Below are positions 1-7,009 of a stretch of 15,827 bases of DNA, one piece after another (within the stretch, counting starts at the first letter, position 1; each line of letters starts with the position of its first letter). This DNA is from an uncultured Collinsella sp. Its GTDB lineage: Bacteria > Actinomycetota > Coriobacteriia > Coriobacteriales > Coriobacteriaceae. The translations under genes were made by a program, and so were the position numbers. Location: the NCBI GenBank assembly GCA_900550355.1, contig URRT01000027.1, forward strand, positions 1 to 15,827, given 5' to 3'. The notes beneath the pieces are model-generated. The model had not been told where the DNA came from. It searched no databases and saw only the letters and a program-made list of their open reading frames with translations.

Positions 1-1678
1 TAACGCCGACGATGGACTCGCCGCCGAGCAGGCCGCTGGCGACAACTAGGCCCTGTTCCTGGAAGGCGGCGTCCTTGGCAGCCCTCTCCTCGTCAGAAAG
101 ACCAGCGGTGGCGTCGCGGTGGGCGGACCACTTGTCGTAGGCGAGCTTGACGCAGGAGCCCAGGAATGCCGTGAGTGACATGTAGAACGGCAGGTACACG
201 CCCAGGCCGATCATCATGGCCGGAATGCCGAGCCAGTACATGACGATGCCGGCGATAAAGCCGCCAACGAACCACGGCACGCTCGGGATGCCCGAGACCA
301 TGGTGGCGACGACGCTTGCCTGCGCGGCCACAAAGCTCTTGTCGGGGCCAAAGGCGTCCGGGCCATAGGCGGTGACGAGCGCGACCATGACGGCTGCGGC
401 GACCAGGGCGCCCACGATGCCGCCAATGGCTTGGGCCAGCCCCCGCGCACCCGGGGCCCCGTCCCGCGGGTTGGTGCCCAGCACGGCGCCGGCCTTAAAG
501 TCGTTCATGACGTCGCCCGCAAGGCCGCACGCCACGGCCACGATGCCGGCGATAAAGAACAGCTTGACCTGAGCGATCTGTGCGAAGGCAGCCACGATGA
601 GCATAACGATGAGGCCAAAGATTTCCATGGGGTCGATACCCGTCTGGCCGCAGCTCTGTGCGCTCATGATGGTGGTGACAAAGGTGAACAGCGTCACGAT
701 GACGGCCGGGACGGGGCCAAGGTCAAGCGCGATGGCGACGATCACGGCGATGGCGGCAGCGCCCAGGCCGATGATGCCGGCGTCGAGCTTAAGGGAGCCC
801 GAGATGAGCGACTGCTCGTCGGTGTCGGTGGAGCTGTCGGCGGCGAGGCCGCGGACGATACCGGCGACCTGCGGCAGGATGTCCTTGAGGACGACGGCGA
901 CGCCAAAGCCCATCATGAGGCCCATGCCCAGGGACTTGACGATGCCCTGCGCAGTTATAACGTCGAACAGACCGGCAGTGGTGCCGCCTACGATGATGCC
1001 AAAGTTGCCCAGCAGGGCGCCGACAAACCAGAAGGCGACCGGGGCGAAGCCCACGAGGAAGCCGACGGAGAGCAGCATGGGCGAGTTGTAGATGCCAAAG
1101 GTCACGCCGGGGATGTTGAGCGTGCACAGCATGCTGGGCACCACGCCCAGGGCGTCGCGCAGCACGCTATAGATGCCGGCGATGGCCATGGAACCAAAGA
1201 GTTGCTTGCCGGTTTTGCCGCCAGCCTCGGTCGCGCGCAAGGTCTGAGCTGCGGCGTTGCCGGTGGGGAACTCAAGCGCGGCGTCCACGATAAAGTGACG
1301 GTGGATGAGCGCGGTGGCCAGCAGGCCCAGGATGGTGCCGGCGAGTGCCACGATAAACATGTCGAGCCAGCTGATCTGGTCGGCATAGCCCAGCATCCAG
1401 GCGCCCGGGATGGTAAACGCCAGACCGCCGGCGACCATGGCGCCCGCGGACATGATGGTGTGGGTGACGTTGGCCTCGTTGAGGCTGGCATTGCCCATGA
1501 GCTTAAGGAAGAACAGCGAGATGACGGCAGCGAAGACGATCGGCCAGGGGAGTGCGCCCATCTTGAGGGCGGTGTAGGCCGAGCTTGCCGTGATAATCAC
1601 GCAGCCAAGGACGCCGATGACGACGCCGCGCAGCGTGAGTTGCCCGCGCATCGAAGCGCGGTTCGAGGGATTGCTCAT
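1..1678 (-). CDS. OPT-family oligopeptide transporter, C-terminus cut by window edge
   Basis: This is a polytopic membrane protein of the OPT (oligopeptide transporter) superfamily, proton-coupled importers of small peptides or metal chelates. The frame is open from ATG at 1678 to the left edge (559 codons). The start follows a good Shine-Dalgarno (AAGGAG, 6-base spacer). Family hallmarks seen: the FPTGNAAA segment at residues 137-144 after the first helices, GQTGIDPMEIFG at 344-355, NDFKAG at 392-397, and GLLGGES near 549, which sits close to the C-terminus in prokaryotic members. Many hydrophobic Ala/Gly/Ile/Val runs separate these motifs. Prokaryotic OPT proteins are usually a little over 600 residues, so only a short tail should be missing. 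The gene diverges from coaX and has a roughly 100-base structured leader. The exact substrate cannot be read from sequence; peptide uptake is the family default. Confidence 0.92.
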   Translation of the reverse strand, partial: MSNPSNRASMRGQLTLRGVVIGVLGCVIITASSAYTALKMGALPWPIVFAAVISLFFLKLMGNASLNEANVTHTIMSAGAMVAGGLAFTIPGAWMLGYADQISWLDMFIVALAGTILGLLATALIHRHFIVDAALEFPTGNAAAQTLRATEAGGKTGKQLFGSMAIAGIYSVLRDALGVVPSMLCTLNIPGVTFGIYNSPMLLSVGFLVGFAPVAFWFVGALLGNFGIIVGGTTAGLFDVITAQGIVKSLGMGLMMGFGVAVVLKDILPQVAGIVRGLAADSSTDTDEQSLISGSLKLDAGIIGLGAAAIAVIVAIALDLGPVPAVIVTLFTFVTTIMSAQSCGQTGIDPMEIFGLIVMLIVAAFAQIAQVKLFFIAGIVAVACGLAGDVMNDFKAGAVLGTNPRDGAPGARGLAQAIGGIVGALVAAAVMVALVTAYGPDAFGPDKSFVAAQASVVATMVSGIPSVPWFVGGFIAGIVMYWLGIPAMMIGLGVYLPFYMSLTAFLGSCVKLAYDKWSAHRDATAGLSDEERAAKDAAFQEQGLVVASGLLGGESIVGV

Positions 1679-1714
1679 ATAGAACTCCTTTGCGTATATC
1701 CGCTTCCCCCGGGA

Positions 1715-1735
1715 GCGCCGCTACGGATACGGCGC
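1715..1735 (-). promoter_or_regulatory. GC hairpin in the leader of the OPT transporter gene
   Basis: A perfect 6-bp stem (GCGCCG / CGGCGC) encloses a 9-base loop. Flanking TTCCC (from about 1704) and GGGAA (1736-1740) can pair around it. It lies between the putative -10 box and the start codon of the minus-strand transporter gene. No T-box signature or familiar riboswitch core was recognised. It may affect translation or attenuation, or be incidental in GC-rich DNA. Confidence 0.35.
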
Positions 1736-1788
1736 GGGAAGTCGGGTTACCAAGGGCCGCCGCGTGAGCTCGCAAACGACCGCGCACC

Positions 1789-1794
1789 AGTATA
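1789..1794 (-). promoter_or_regulatory. Possible -10 box for the OPT transporter gene
   Basis: On the minus strand this reads TATACT (5 of 6 to TATAAT). No good -35 hexamer sits 16-18 bases upstream. Transcription starting here would give a leader of about 100 nt. The call rests on the -10 match and the divergent gene arrangement. Confidence 0.35.
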
Positions 1795-1804
1795 ACCGCA
1801 AGCT

Positions 1805-1822
1805 AGTCATTTCGGGATGACT
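1805..1822. promoter_or_regulatory. Inverted repeat between divergent OPT and coaX genes
   Basis: AGTCAT and ATGACT form a perfect 6-bp inverted repeat around TTCGGG. It lies between the two putative -10 boxes (1789-1794 minus, 1838-1843 plus), so it could be an operator for either gene. Such a short repeat may also be chance. Confidence 0.3.
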
Positions 1823-1837
1823 GGTTTAGGTAGGCGA

Positions 1838-1843
1838 TATACT
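1838..1843 (+). promoter_or_regulatory. Possible -10 box for coaX
   Basis: TATACT lies about 28 bases before the coaX start and just ahead of its Shine-Dalgarno (AAAGGAG near 1856-1862). No convincing -35 is visible, so this is a moderate call from -10 similarity and position. Confidence 0.4.
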
Positions 1844-1870
1844 GCTGGGCAGACGAAAGGAGCGCCGACG

Positions 1871-2722
1871 ATGCTTAATGGGTGCGCATACATATTGACG
1901 GTCGACGTGGGCAACACGTTCATTCGCTTTGGTCTGTTTGCCGAGGATTCGGCCGCGGCGCAGGAATGTCCGCTTGCGACGTGCGAGATCACGACGCCGT
2001 CGAGCATCACAGCAGACGAGGCGCGCATGCGTCTCGCTCAAGTCATGGCCGCGCTGGCGGCCGATGCGGGCATGCCCGGCGCGCTCGTGCCCACGGCGGC
2101 CGTGCTGAGTTGCGTGGTGCCGGCGCTCGAGCGTCCGTGGAAGGCGGCACTTTCCCGCACCTGCACGGGGCGCGTGCTCACCGTGGGGCCGGGCCTCAAG
2201 ACCGGCATGCCCGTACACTACGACGATCCGGCCGAGATCGGCCCCGACCGCATCGCCGACGCTGTGGCGGCACGCGCCGTCTACGGCTCTCCCTGCATCG
2301 TAATCGACTTGGGCACGACGACCAATATCGAGGTCATCGACGCGCACGGTACCTTTGTGGGCGGCGTCATCGCGCCGGGTCTGGCGCTTGGCGCCCGCTC
2401 GCTTTCGGCTGCTGCGGCGCGTTTGCCTCAGGTCGAGCCTTCGGCGCCAACGCACGTCATCGGTCGCAACACGCGCGAGGCCATGCGCTCGGGCGTGGTT
2501 CTGGGCGAGGTAGCCCGCATCGACGGCATGCTCGACATGGTGCTCGCCGAGATGCGCGCGACCAAGGCCGCGGGGGAGGGCGACGTGCCCATCGTCATAA
2601 CCGGCGACGATGCCGAGGCACTCGCGTCGCTGGTCGGTCACAGTCTGACGGTCGACGATGCGCTGACGTTGCGAGGACTGGCCGAGCTCTATCGTATCAA
2701 CCAAAAGCCCCGCCGCGTGTAA
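1871..2722 (+). CDS. coaX: Type III pantothenate kinase (CoaX)
   Basis: CoaX phosphorylates pantothenate, the first step of coenzyme A synthesis, in the cytoplasm. It belongs to the ASKHA (acetate and sugar kinase/Hsp70/actin) fold. The 283-residue protein carries the phosphate-binding DVGNT at residues 12-16, GPDR at 124-127 (Asp126 is the expected catalytic Asp), DLGTTT at 146-151, GGVIAPG about 15 residues later, and an IGRNTREAMRSGVVLG segment. ATG 1871 is preferred over an in-frame ATG at 1817 because AAAGGAG precedes it by 8 bases and the family begins just before the DVGNT strand. The third motif departs from the common D-x-GTATT-x-D: it reads DLGTTTNIE, with Glu where Asp is usual. 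Actinobacterial members vary here, so I expect activity. A hairpin follows the stop codon immediately. Confidence 0.95.
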   Translation: MLNGCAYILTVDVGNTFIRFGLFAEDSAAAQECPLATCEITTPSSITADEARMRLAQVMAALAADAGMPGALVPTAAVLSCVVPALERPWKAALSRTCTGRVLTVGPGLKTGMPVHYDDPAEIGPDRIADAVAARAVYGSPCIVIDLGTTTNIEVIDAHGTFVGGVIAPGLALGARSLSAAAARLPQVEPSAPTHVIGRNTREAMRSGVVLGEVARIDGMLDMVLAEMRATKAAGEGDVPIVITGDDAEALASLVGHSLTVDDALTLRGLAELYRINQKPRRV

Positions 2723-2760
2723 AGGTGAGGGCGCCGGTGGGACAAACGCCCCCACCTTTT
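2721..2760 (+). terminator. Probable intrinsic terminator after coaX
   Basis: Arms 2721-2733 and 2747-2759 pair over 13 bp with one A-C mismatch around a 13-base loop. The structure begins inside the coaX stop codon and ends in TTTT (2757-2760), a short but usable T-run. Confidence 0.65.
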
Positions 2761-2763
2761 ACC

Positions 2764-2772
2764 TGCTACAAT
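2764..2772 (+). promoter_or_regulatory. Extended -10 promoter for the deaminase gene
   Basis: TGCTACAAT fits an extended -10 (TGn followed by TACAAT, 5 of 6 to consensus). It starts 4 bases after the T-run of the coaX terminator. Initiation near 2779 leaves about 28 nt of leader before ATG 2807, which argues against the upstream ATG at 2771. Confidence 0.5.
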
Positions 2773-2806
2773 GGGTCAAACTATTGCGATTACGGAGGTG
2801 TCTGCC

Positions 2807-3331
2807 ATGTCGGACGATCTTCATCAAACTTCGTCAGGCAAGCGCCTGGACGTCATTAGCTGGGACGAGTTCTTTATGAGCGTGGCCATCGCCGCGCAGC
2901 GCCGCAGCAAGGACCCCAACACGCAGGTGGGTGCGTGCATCGCCAACACCAACCACCGCATCCTTTCGGTGGGCTACAACGGTACGCCCTCGGCGCTCAA
3001 CGACGACTTTTTTCCGTGGGGTACGAGCGACGACCCGCTGCAGGACAAGCACAACTACGTGGTCCATGCCGAGGCCAACGCCGTGCTCAACTACCGTGGC
3101 TCGCTCAAGGACCTCGAGGGTTCCACGGTCTACGTCACGCTGTTCCCGTGCCACGACTGCGCCAAGATTTTGGCTCAGGTGGGCGTGGGCGAGGTCGTCT
3201 ACCTGGACAACAAGTACGCCGACACCGATGACGGCCGTATCAGCCGCCGCATCCTCGACTCCTGTGGCATCAGCTACCGCCAGGTCATCGTCGATGTCCA
3301 GATTGGTACCGGGGGACAGGCTCGGCAGTAA
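2807..3331 (+). CDS. Deoxycytidylate (dCMP) deaminase family protein
   Basis: This is a zinc-dependent deaminase that most likely converts dCMP to dUMP, feeding thymidylate synthesis in the cytoplasm. The 174-residue protein has the family zinc site: His87-Ala-Glu89 in HAEANAV, and Cys115 and Cys118 in PCHDC. Glu89 is the expected proton shuttle. The N-terminal SWDEFFMSVA helix and the S-K-D-P-N-T-Q-V-G-A strand are typical of dCMP deaminases and the related ComEB proteins. ATG 2807 is chosen because GGAGG sits 8 bases upstream and an extended -10 overlaps the alternative start at 2771. It lies between coaX and the NifU gene with separate signals, so it is probably its own transcription unit. 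The final residues are glycine-rich and look lineage-specific. Strict dCMP specificity is inferred; a broader cytidine deaminase role is possible. Confidence 0.9.
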   Translation: MSDDLHQTSSGKRLDVISWDEFFMSVAIAAQRRSKDPNTQVGACIANTNHRILSVGYNGTPSALNDDFFPWGTSDDPLQDKHNYVVHAEANAVLNYRGSLKDLEGSTVYVTLFPCHDCAKILAQVGVGEVVYLDNKYADTDDGRISRRILDSCGISYRQVIVDVQIGTGGQARQ

Positions 3332-3333
3332 TA

Positions 3334-3373
3334 TGCGTTGTCGCTATCTGACGACGAACGCAGCTCAAAGAGC
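3334..3373 (+). terminator. Tandem weak hairpins after the deaminase gene
   Basis: The first stem pairs 3334-3343 with 3352-3362, with one bulged base. A small GCTC-AAA-GAGC hairpin (3363-3373) follows directly. There is no T-run, so this may be a weak or factor-dependent end, or an RNA-stabilising structure. Confidence 0.3.
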
Positions 3374-3464
3374 CCCGTCCCAAATTGACTACTCGTGAAA
3401 GTCGCGTCTGCGCGCATGGACGGCTCGTGAGCGGGTACACGGCTGTAGTAACATAGCTTCTGTC

Positions 3465-3480
3465 CGCGGGCGTGCCCGCG
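3465..3480 (+). promoter_or_regulatory. Perfect GC hairpin just upstream of the NifU-domain gene
   Basis: CGCGGGC and GCCCGCG are separated by GT, giving a 6-7 bp stem. It ends 10 bases before the Shine-Dalgarno AAAGGAG (3491-3497) of the NifU gene. If transcribed, it would sit in the 5' leader and could influence mRNA stability or ribosome access. Confidence 0.4.
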
Positions 3481-3502
3481 TTATTGTGAGAAAGGAGCCC
3501 CT

Positions 3503-3781
3503 GTGGCTGTTAACGAAGAGCTGCTTAAGAAGGTTCTTGAAGAGATTCGCCCCAACCTGCAGGCCGATGGCGGCGATATGGAGTATGTGGGCGTCGACGA
3601 CGAGGGTGTCGTCAAGCTGGAACTGCAGGGCGCTTGCGCCGGCTGTCCCATGAGCTCGCTGACCCTTTCCATGGGTATCGAGCGCATCCTGAAGGAGCAT
3701 GTGCCCGGCGTTACCAGCGTTGAGCAGGTCAATGCTTCCGGCGAGGCCGAGGACCTGTACGACGAGTACGCGCCGTTCTAA
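3503..3781 (+). CDS. NifU C-terminal-domain Fe-S scaffold protein (Nfu type)
   Basis: This stand-alone Nfu domain (92 residues) is expected to bind a 4Fe-4S cluster between two subunits and hand it to apoproteins. The cluster-binding motif CAGC (Cys45 and Cys48, followed by PMSS) is intact. The preceding L-Q-A-D-G-G-D-M segment (residues 19-26) is the usual domain signature. The start is GTG at 3503, with AAAGGAG 5 bases before it. No A-type scaffold domain is fused, unlike NfuA of enterobacteria, and no suf or isc genes are adjacent. The protein therefore probably acts as a free carrier for clusters built elsewhere. The acidic C-terminal extension after the domain is short. The family assignment is secure; the client proteins cannot be inferred. 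Confidence 0.93.
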   Translation: MAVNEELLKKVLEEIRPNLQADGGDMEYVGVDDEGVVKLELQGACAGCPMSSLTLSMGIERILKEHVPGVTSVEQVNASGEAEDLYDEYAPF

Positions 3782-3830
3782 GATGCGAAAGCTGCGGACG
3801 GTACGCTCCGCGTAGTCGTTACGCCCAGAT

Positions 3831-3863
3831 ATGCGGCTGCGAGCGCAAGGCCCGCGGCCGCAT
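3831..3863 (+). other. Inverted repeat between the NifU-domain gene and lgt
   Basis: ATGCGGC (3831-3837) and GCCGCAT (3857-3863) are exact inverted arms with a 19-base GC-rich interior. A smaller GCGGA/TCCGC repeat lies at 3794-3811. The T-rich stretch after it is poor, so termination is uncertain. It lies 26 bases before the lgt start and may form a leader structure. Confidence 0.35.
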
Positions 3864-3889
3864 TTGTATGTAGGGAGCAGGGGATCGAT

Positions 3890-4711
3890 ATGCTCAACGA
3901 CCTCTACCATATGCTTGATCCCGTCGCGATCTCGGCGGGCCCCATCACCATCTACTGGTACGGCCTGGCCTACGTGGTCGGCGCTCTGCTCACGGCGGTC
4001 GTTATGTACCGCACGCAGCGTCGTTGGGGCTTCGACATCACGATTGATGACCTGACGAGCGTCGTGGTCGGCGCGGTCTTTGGCCTCATCATCGGCGCGC
4101 GCCTGTTTTACGTCGTCTTTTACGGCGATGGCTACTATTGGGCCCACCCGCTCGAAATCTTTGCCACCAACGAGGGAGGCATGAGCTTCCACGGCGGCCT
4201 GGTGGGCGGCATCTTGGGCGGCATCATCGTGTGCCGCATGTATAAGCTCGACGCCTGGACCATCGCCGACCTTGCCGTCATCGGTGCTCCGCTGGCGCTG
4301 TGCCTGGGCCGTTGTGCCAATTTCGTCAACGGCGAGCTGTGGGGTAAGCCGACCGATCTGCCTTGGGGTGTTGTCTTTGGCGGCACCGCGGGCGATATGC
4401 CGCGTCATCCTTCCCAGCTCTATGAGGCATTCCTAGAGGGCGTCGTGCTCTTCTGTATTTTGCAGGTGCTCAGCCGCAAAAAGCCGCTGCTGCCCCAGGG
4501 CACGTTTATGGGCGTGTTCGTGATGGGGTACGGCATCGTCCGCTTTCTCGTTGAGTTCGTGCGCGTGCCCGATGCCCAGCTGGGCTATCTGCTGGGAGGC
4601 GTTATCACCATGGGCCAGCTGCTGAGTTTGCCGCTCGTGATCGCCGGCCTGGCGCTCATCATTTTCGCCCGACACCGCAACCAGCCCCAGCGCGTCTACC
4701 TGGACGCCTAA
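3890..4711 (+). CDS. lgt: Prolipoprotein diacylglyceryl transferase (Lgt)
   Basis: Lgt moves a diacylglyceryl group from phosphatidylglycerol to the lipobox cysteine of prelipoproteins, the first step of lipoprotein maturation in the cytoplasmic membrane. The 273-residue polytopic protein shows the SFHGG segment with His101, the Lgt signature around GRCANFVNGELWG (Arg141, Asn144, Asn147, Glu149) and R-H-P-S-Q-L-Y-E (His173 to Glu179). These match essential or substrate-contacting positions known in the family. Seven transmembrane helices are expected, and hydrophobic runs are consistent with that. The signature reads RCANF where many homologues have RIGNF, a mild variation. The ATG at 3890 follows a GGGAG/AGGGG purine stretch. 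A perfect 17-bp inverted repeat follows 1 base after the stop. Neighbouring genes give no further clue; lgt is often near unrelated genes. Confidence 0.95.
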   Translation: MLNDLYHMLDPVAISAGPITIYWYGLAYVVGALLTAVVMYRTQRRWGFDITIDDLTSVVVGAVFGLIIGARLFYVVFYGDGYYWAHPLEIFATNEGGMSFHGGLVGGILGGIIVCRMYKLDAWTIADLAVIGAPLALCLGRCANFVNGELWGKPTDLPWGVVFGGTAGDMPRHPSQLYEAFLEGVVLFCILQVLSRKKPLLPQGTFMGVFVMGYGIVRFLVEFVRVPDAQLGYLLGGVITMGQLLSLPLVIAGLALIIFARHRNQPQRVYLDA

Positions 4712-4712
4712 C

Positions 4713-4755
4713 CAAGACCACCACAAAGGGGACAGGCACCTTTGTGGTGGTCTTG
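4713..4755. repeat. REP-like perfect 17-bp hairpin with GGGGACAGG core (copy 1)
   Basis: Arms 4713-4729 and 4739-4755 are exact inverted complements around the 9-base loop GGACAGGCA. It begins 1 base after lgt ends and finishes 36 bases before the DUF6020-like start. No T-run follows, so it is not a textbook intrinsic terminator, though it could act on mRNA ends. The core GGGGACAGG flanked by AAA and CCTTT recurs in related form at 6977-7009 and, degraded, near 9596. I infer a dispersed extragenic palindrome of the kind associated with REP-type (Y1) transposases; none is encoded in this window. Confidence 0.8.
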
Positions 4756-4791
4756 CCGAGTTTGATAGGTTTCTAGAAAGGCTTTCGGACT

Positions 4792-6975
4792 GTGAAGGAT
4801 TCCGACCTCTCCACAACGGCTGCGCGCGACGCTGCCCGCATCGTCTGGTTTAAGCGCTACCCCGCCAAGCAGACGCTCATCGCATTTTTGCTCGCGCTGT
4901 TGGCGACCACGGCGTTTTCCATCGATCCCGCCCCGGTGTCGAGCAACGCAGTCTTGGCGATTGACCCCAAAGCCTCGGGCATGCTGTACGTGTGCTACGA
5001 GGTGCTCCTCTCGTTTGCCGGCCATACCGACGCGGTCATGCTGCTTGCGCTTGCCTGCCTGCTCACGCTGCCGTTTCGCTACGTATTCTTTGGCCGCGGC
5101 GACGCTTGGCGTCCCTCGGTGATCCTTCCGTCGCTGTTCTTTGCCGTCTGCATGGTGTTTGGCCGCAGCTACGACCTCACCGATTCGGCCGAGATCGTGC
5201 TCGGCGACAAGGCCCGCATCATCTGCGCCTGGATTGGCGGCGCGGGCTGGATGCTCTTGGCGGTCGTTGCCTTCTACCTTGCCTTTGAGTGTCTAGATTG
5301 GCTGAGCTCTCGGCGCATTCCGTTTTCCGAAGCGCACTTTGGCCGCGTATGGCGTGTGGCTCACGCCGTGCTCTCGGTCCATCCCTTTGCCGGGCCCTTC
5401 CTGGTGCTTATTATCGCCTGGGCGCCCACGCTCATCGCCTCGCTGCCCGGCCTTTTTATGGGAGATACGGGTGCGCAGATTCGCCAGTGGTTCAACTACC
5501 CCAACGGAACGAGTGACTACCTGCGCCTGCTCAATCCCAATGTGTTGCTCAACGGACATCATCCCGTGGTGCACACGGCTATCATCGGTTCGTGCGTCCA
5601 GCTGGGGCTTTCACTGTTCAACAGTGCTAACGCAGGTCTTGCCATCTACACCTGCGCTCAGTTCGTCATTACGGCCGCCTGCATGGCCTATTCCATCTCG
5701 TCGCTGCGCAAACTGGGCGTGAGCCTGCCGGTCCGCGGCGTGATCTTGCTGTTCTTTGTGTTTATGCCCATGTTCTCCAACTACGCGGCCCTGCTTACCA
5801 AAGATGTGCTGTTTGCCGACACGTTTTTGTTGCTGTTGGTGCAGACCGTGAAGCTCGTGGCCTGCGGCCTGCCCCGTCGCGATGCCAATGCCGAGCGTGC
5901 GGGCGAACAGAGGCCCGTGCTCTTTGCGCGCCACGACTGGCTGCTGCTCGCTCTGGGCGCCATGGGTTCCACGTTTCTGCGCAACGGCGGCCTGGTGTTT
6001 CCCCTGGCGGCATGCGTAATCGCGGCGGCGTTTTGCGCATGGGACGCGTATGTGGCTCGTCGTGCAGCCAAGCAGGCTGGTGCTGCGCCTTCGGGCGCCA
6101 TCCCGCGTTTCCGCTGGGTCGGCGTCCTCGCGGTGCTCGCGCTCTGCCTTGCCTCCAACATGTACTTCACCAAGGTCTTTATGCCGGTGCACGACATCAC
6201 GCCTGGTTCCAAGCGCGAAATCCTCTCGATTCCGTTTCAGCAGACGGCTCGTTTCGTCCAAAAGCACGACGGCCTCAACTCGGGCGTCAACCCCACGGTT
6301 AAGGAGGACGGCACCATTGTGGAGGCTCCTTGCGACGGCTTGGTGACCGACGAAGAGCGTGCCGTGATCGACCGTGTGCTCAAGTACGAGAACCTGGGCC
6401 GCCGTTACAACCCGGATAAGTCGGACGCCGTTAAAAATTGCTTTAACGAGTATGCCTCGCAAGAGGACATCAAGGCCTATTTTGAGGTGTGGGCCCAGAT
6501 GTTCAAAAAGGATCCCGAGTGCTATATCTCGGCGCTCATCAATAACTACTACGGCTACTTTTATCCGAGTGCCCGCGATGCGTGGGTCTACAGCACGGCG
6601 CGCAGTGCCGAGATTATGGCACGCCCCGATAATCTCAAGTACTTCGACTTCCATCCGGTCGATAGCAAGGTCGTGCGCTGGTGCGACCACCTGATCAACC
6701 TGTATCGCGTGGCAGTACAACGCGTCCCGTTTATCTCGCTCGCCATGAGCTCGGCCACCTATGTGTGGATCATGATTGCCGTGGTGGTCTATCTGCTACG
6801 TCGTCATTCGTGGCGCGGGCTGGCCATTTGGGTGCCGCTGCTGGGCGTGCTCACCGTGTGCCTGATCGGTCCCTGCAACGGCTCGACCTACATGCGCTAC
6901 CTGTATCCGGTCATCGCCTGCATGCCCTTTGCCATCGGCGCCACCATCACCCGCAGCGACCTCCTCTGGTCCTAA
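4792..6975 (+). CDS. Large polytopic membrane protein, DUF6020-like, possible GT-C-type glycosyltransferase
   Basis: This 727-residue integral membrane protein has roughly a dozen hydrophobic segments in its N-terminal two thirds. A long hydrophilic, probably extracytoplasmic region (about 464-640) follows, then 2-3 C-terminal helices. It resembles the DUF6020 family of uncharacterised membrane proteins. Polar motifs lie at membrane boundaries: GDTG (224-227), N-G-H-H-P (254-258), T-K-D (336-338) and the late GSTYMRYLYP. An Asp in the first large outer loop plus a His-His-Pro and a T-K-D recalls GT-C glycosyltransferases using lipid-linked sugars; this is inference only. The outer region has four cysteines (514, 550, 577, 631), enough for two disulfides. 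Start is GTG 4792 after AGAAAGG. REP-like hairpins stand on both sides. A role in decorating the cell envelope is plausible. Confidence 0.75.
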   Translation: MKDSDLSTTAARDAARIVWFKRYPAKQTLIAFLLALLATTAFSIDPAPVSSNAVLAIDPKASGMLYVCYEVLLSFAGHTDAVMLLALACLLTLPFRYVFFGRGDAWRPSVILPSLFFAVCMVFGRSYDLTDSAEIVLGDKARIICAWIGGAGWMLLAVVAFYLAFECLDWLSSRRIPFSEAHFGRVWRVAHAVLSVHPFAGPFLVLIIAWAPTLIASLPGLFMGDTGAQIRQWFNYPNGTSDYLRLLNPNVLLNGHHPVVHTAIIGSCVQLGLSLFNSANAGLAIYTCAQFVITAACMAYSISSLRKLGVSLPVRGVILLFFVFMPMFSNYAALLTKDVLFADTFLLLLVQTVKLVACGLPRRDANAERAGEQRPVLFARHDWLLLALGAMGSTFLRNGGLVFPLAACVIAAAFCAWDAYVARRAAKQAGAAPSGAIPRFRWVGVLAVLALCLASNMYFTKVFMPVHDITPGSKREILSIPFQQTARFVQKHDGLNSGVNPTVKEDGTIVEAPCDGLVTDEERAVIDRVLKYENLGRRYNPDKSDAVKNCFNEYASQEDIKAYFEVWAQMFKKDPECYISALINNYYGYFYPSARDAWVYSTARSAEIMARPDNLKYFDFHPVDSKVVRWCDHLINLYRVAVQRVPFISLAMSSATYVWIMIAVVVYLLRRHSWRGLAIWVPLLGVLTVCLIGPCNGSTYMRYLYPVIACMPFAIGATITRSDLLWS

Positions 6976-6976
6976 T

Positions 6977-7009
6977 TTGGTGCAAAGGGGGCAGGTTACT
7001 TTGTACCAA
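6977..7009. repeat. REP-like hairpin, variant core (copy 2)
   Basis: TTGGTGCAAAG (6977-6987) pairs with CTTTGTACCAA (6999-7009), with a single G-T wobble, around the loop GGGGCAGGTTA. It starts 1 base after the stop codon of the DUF6020-like gene. Architecture and the AAAGGGG-n-CAGG core match copy 1 at 4713-4755, but arm sequences differ. The compensated arms suggest selection on the stem rather than on primary sequence. It may also serve as a 3' end for the upstream mRNA. Confidence 0.7.

Noticed and set aside
431..1795. 454-codon plus-strand open frame opposite the OPT gene
   Set aside because: It is antisense to a clearly conserved transporter. Its translation is rich in Asp, Gly, Ala and His with no domain pattern, as expected of a GC-rich shadow frame.
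3389..4408. 339-codon minus-strand open frame opposite the NifU gene and lgt
   Set aside because: It spans two confidently assigned genes on the other strand and shows no recognisable family or ribosome site.
5611..6720. 369-codon minus-strand open frame opposite the DUF6020-like gene
   Set aside because: It is a shadow frame of a membrane protein, with His/Arg/Gln-rich composition and no coherent domain.
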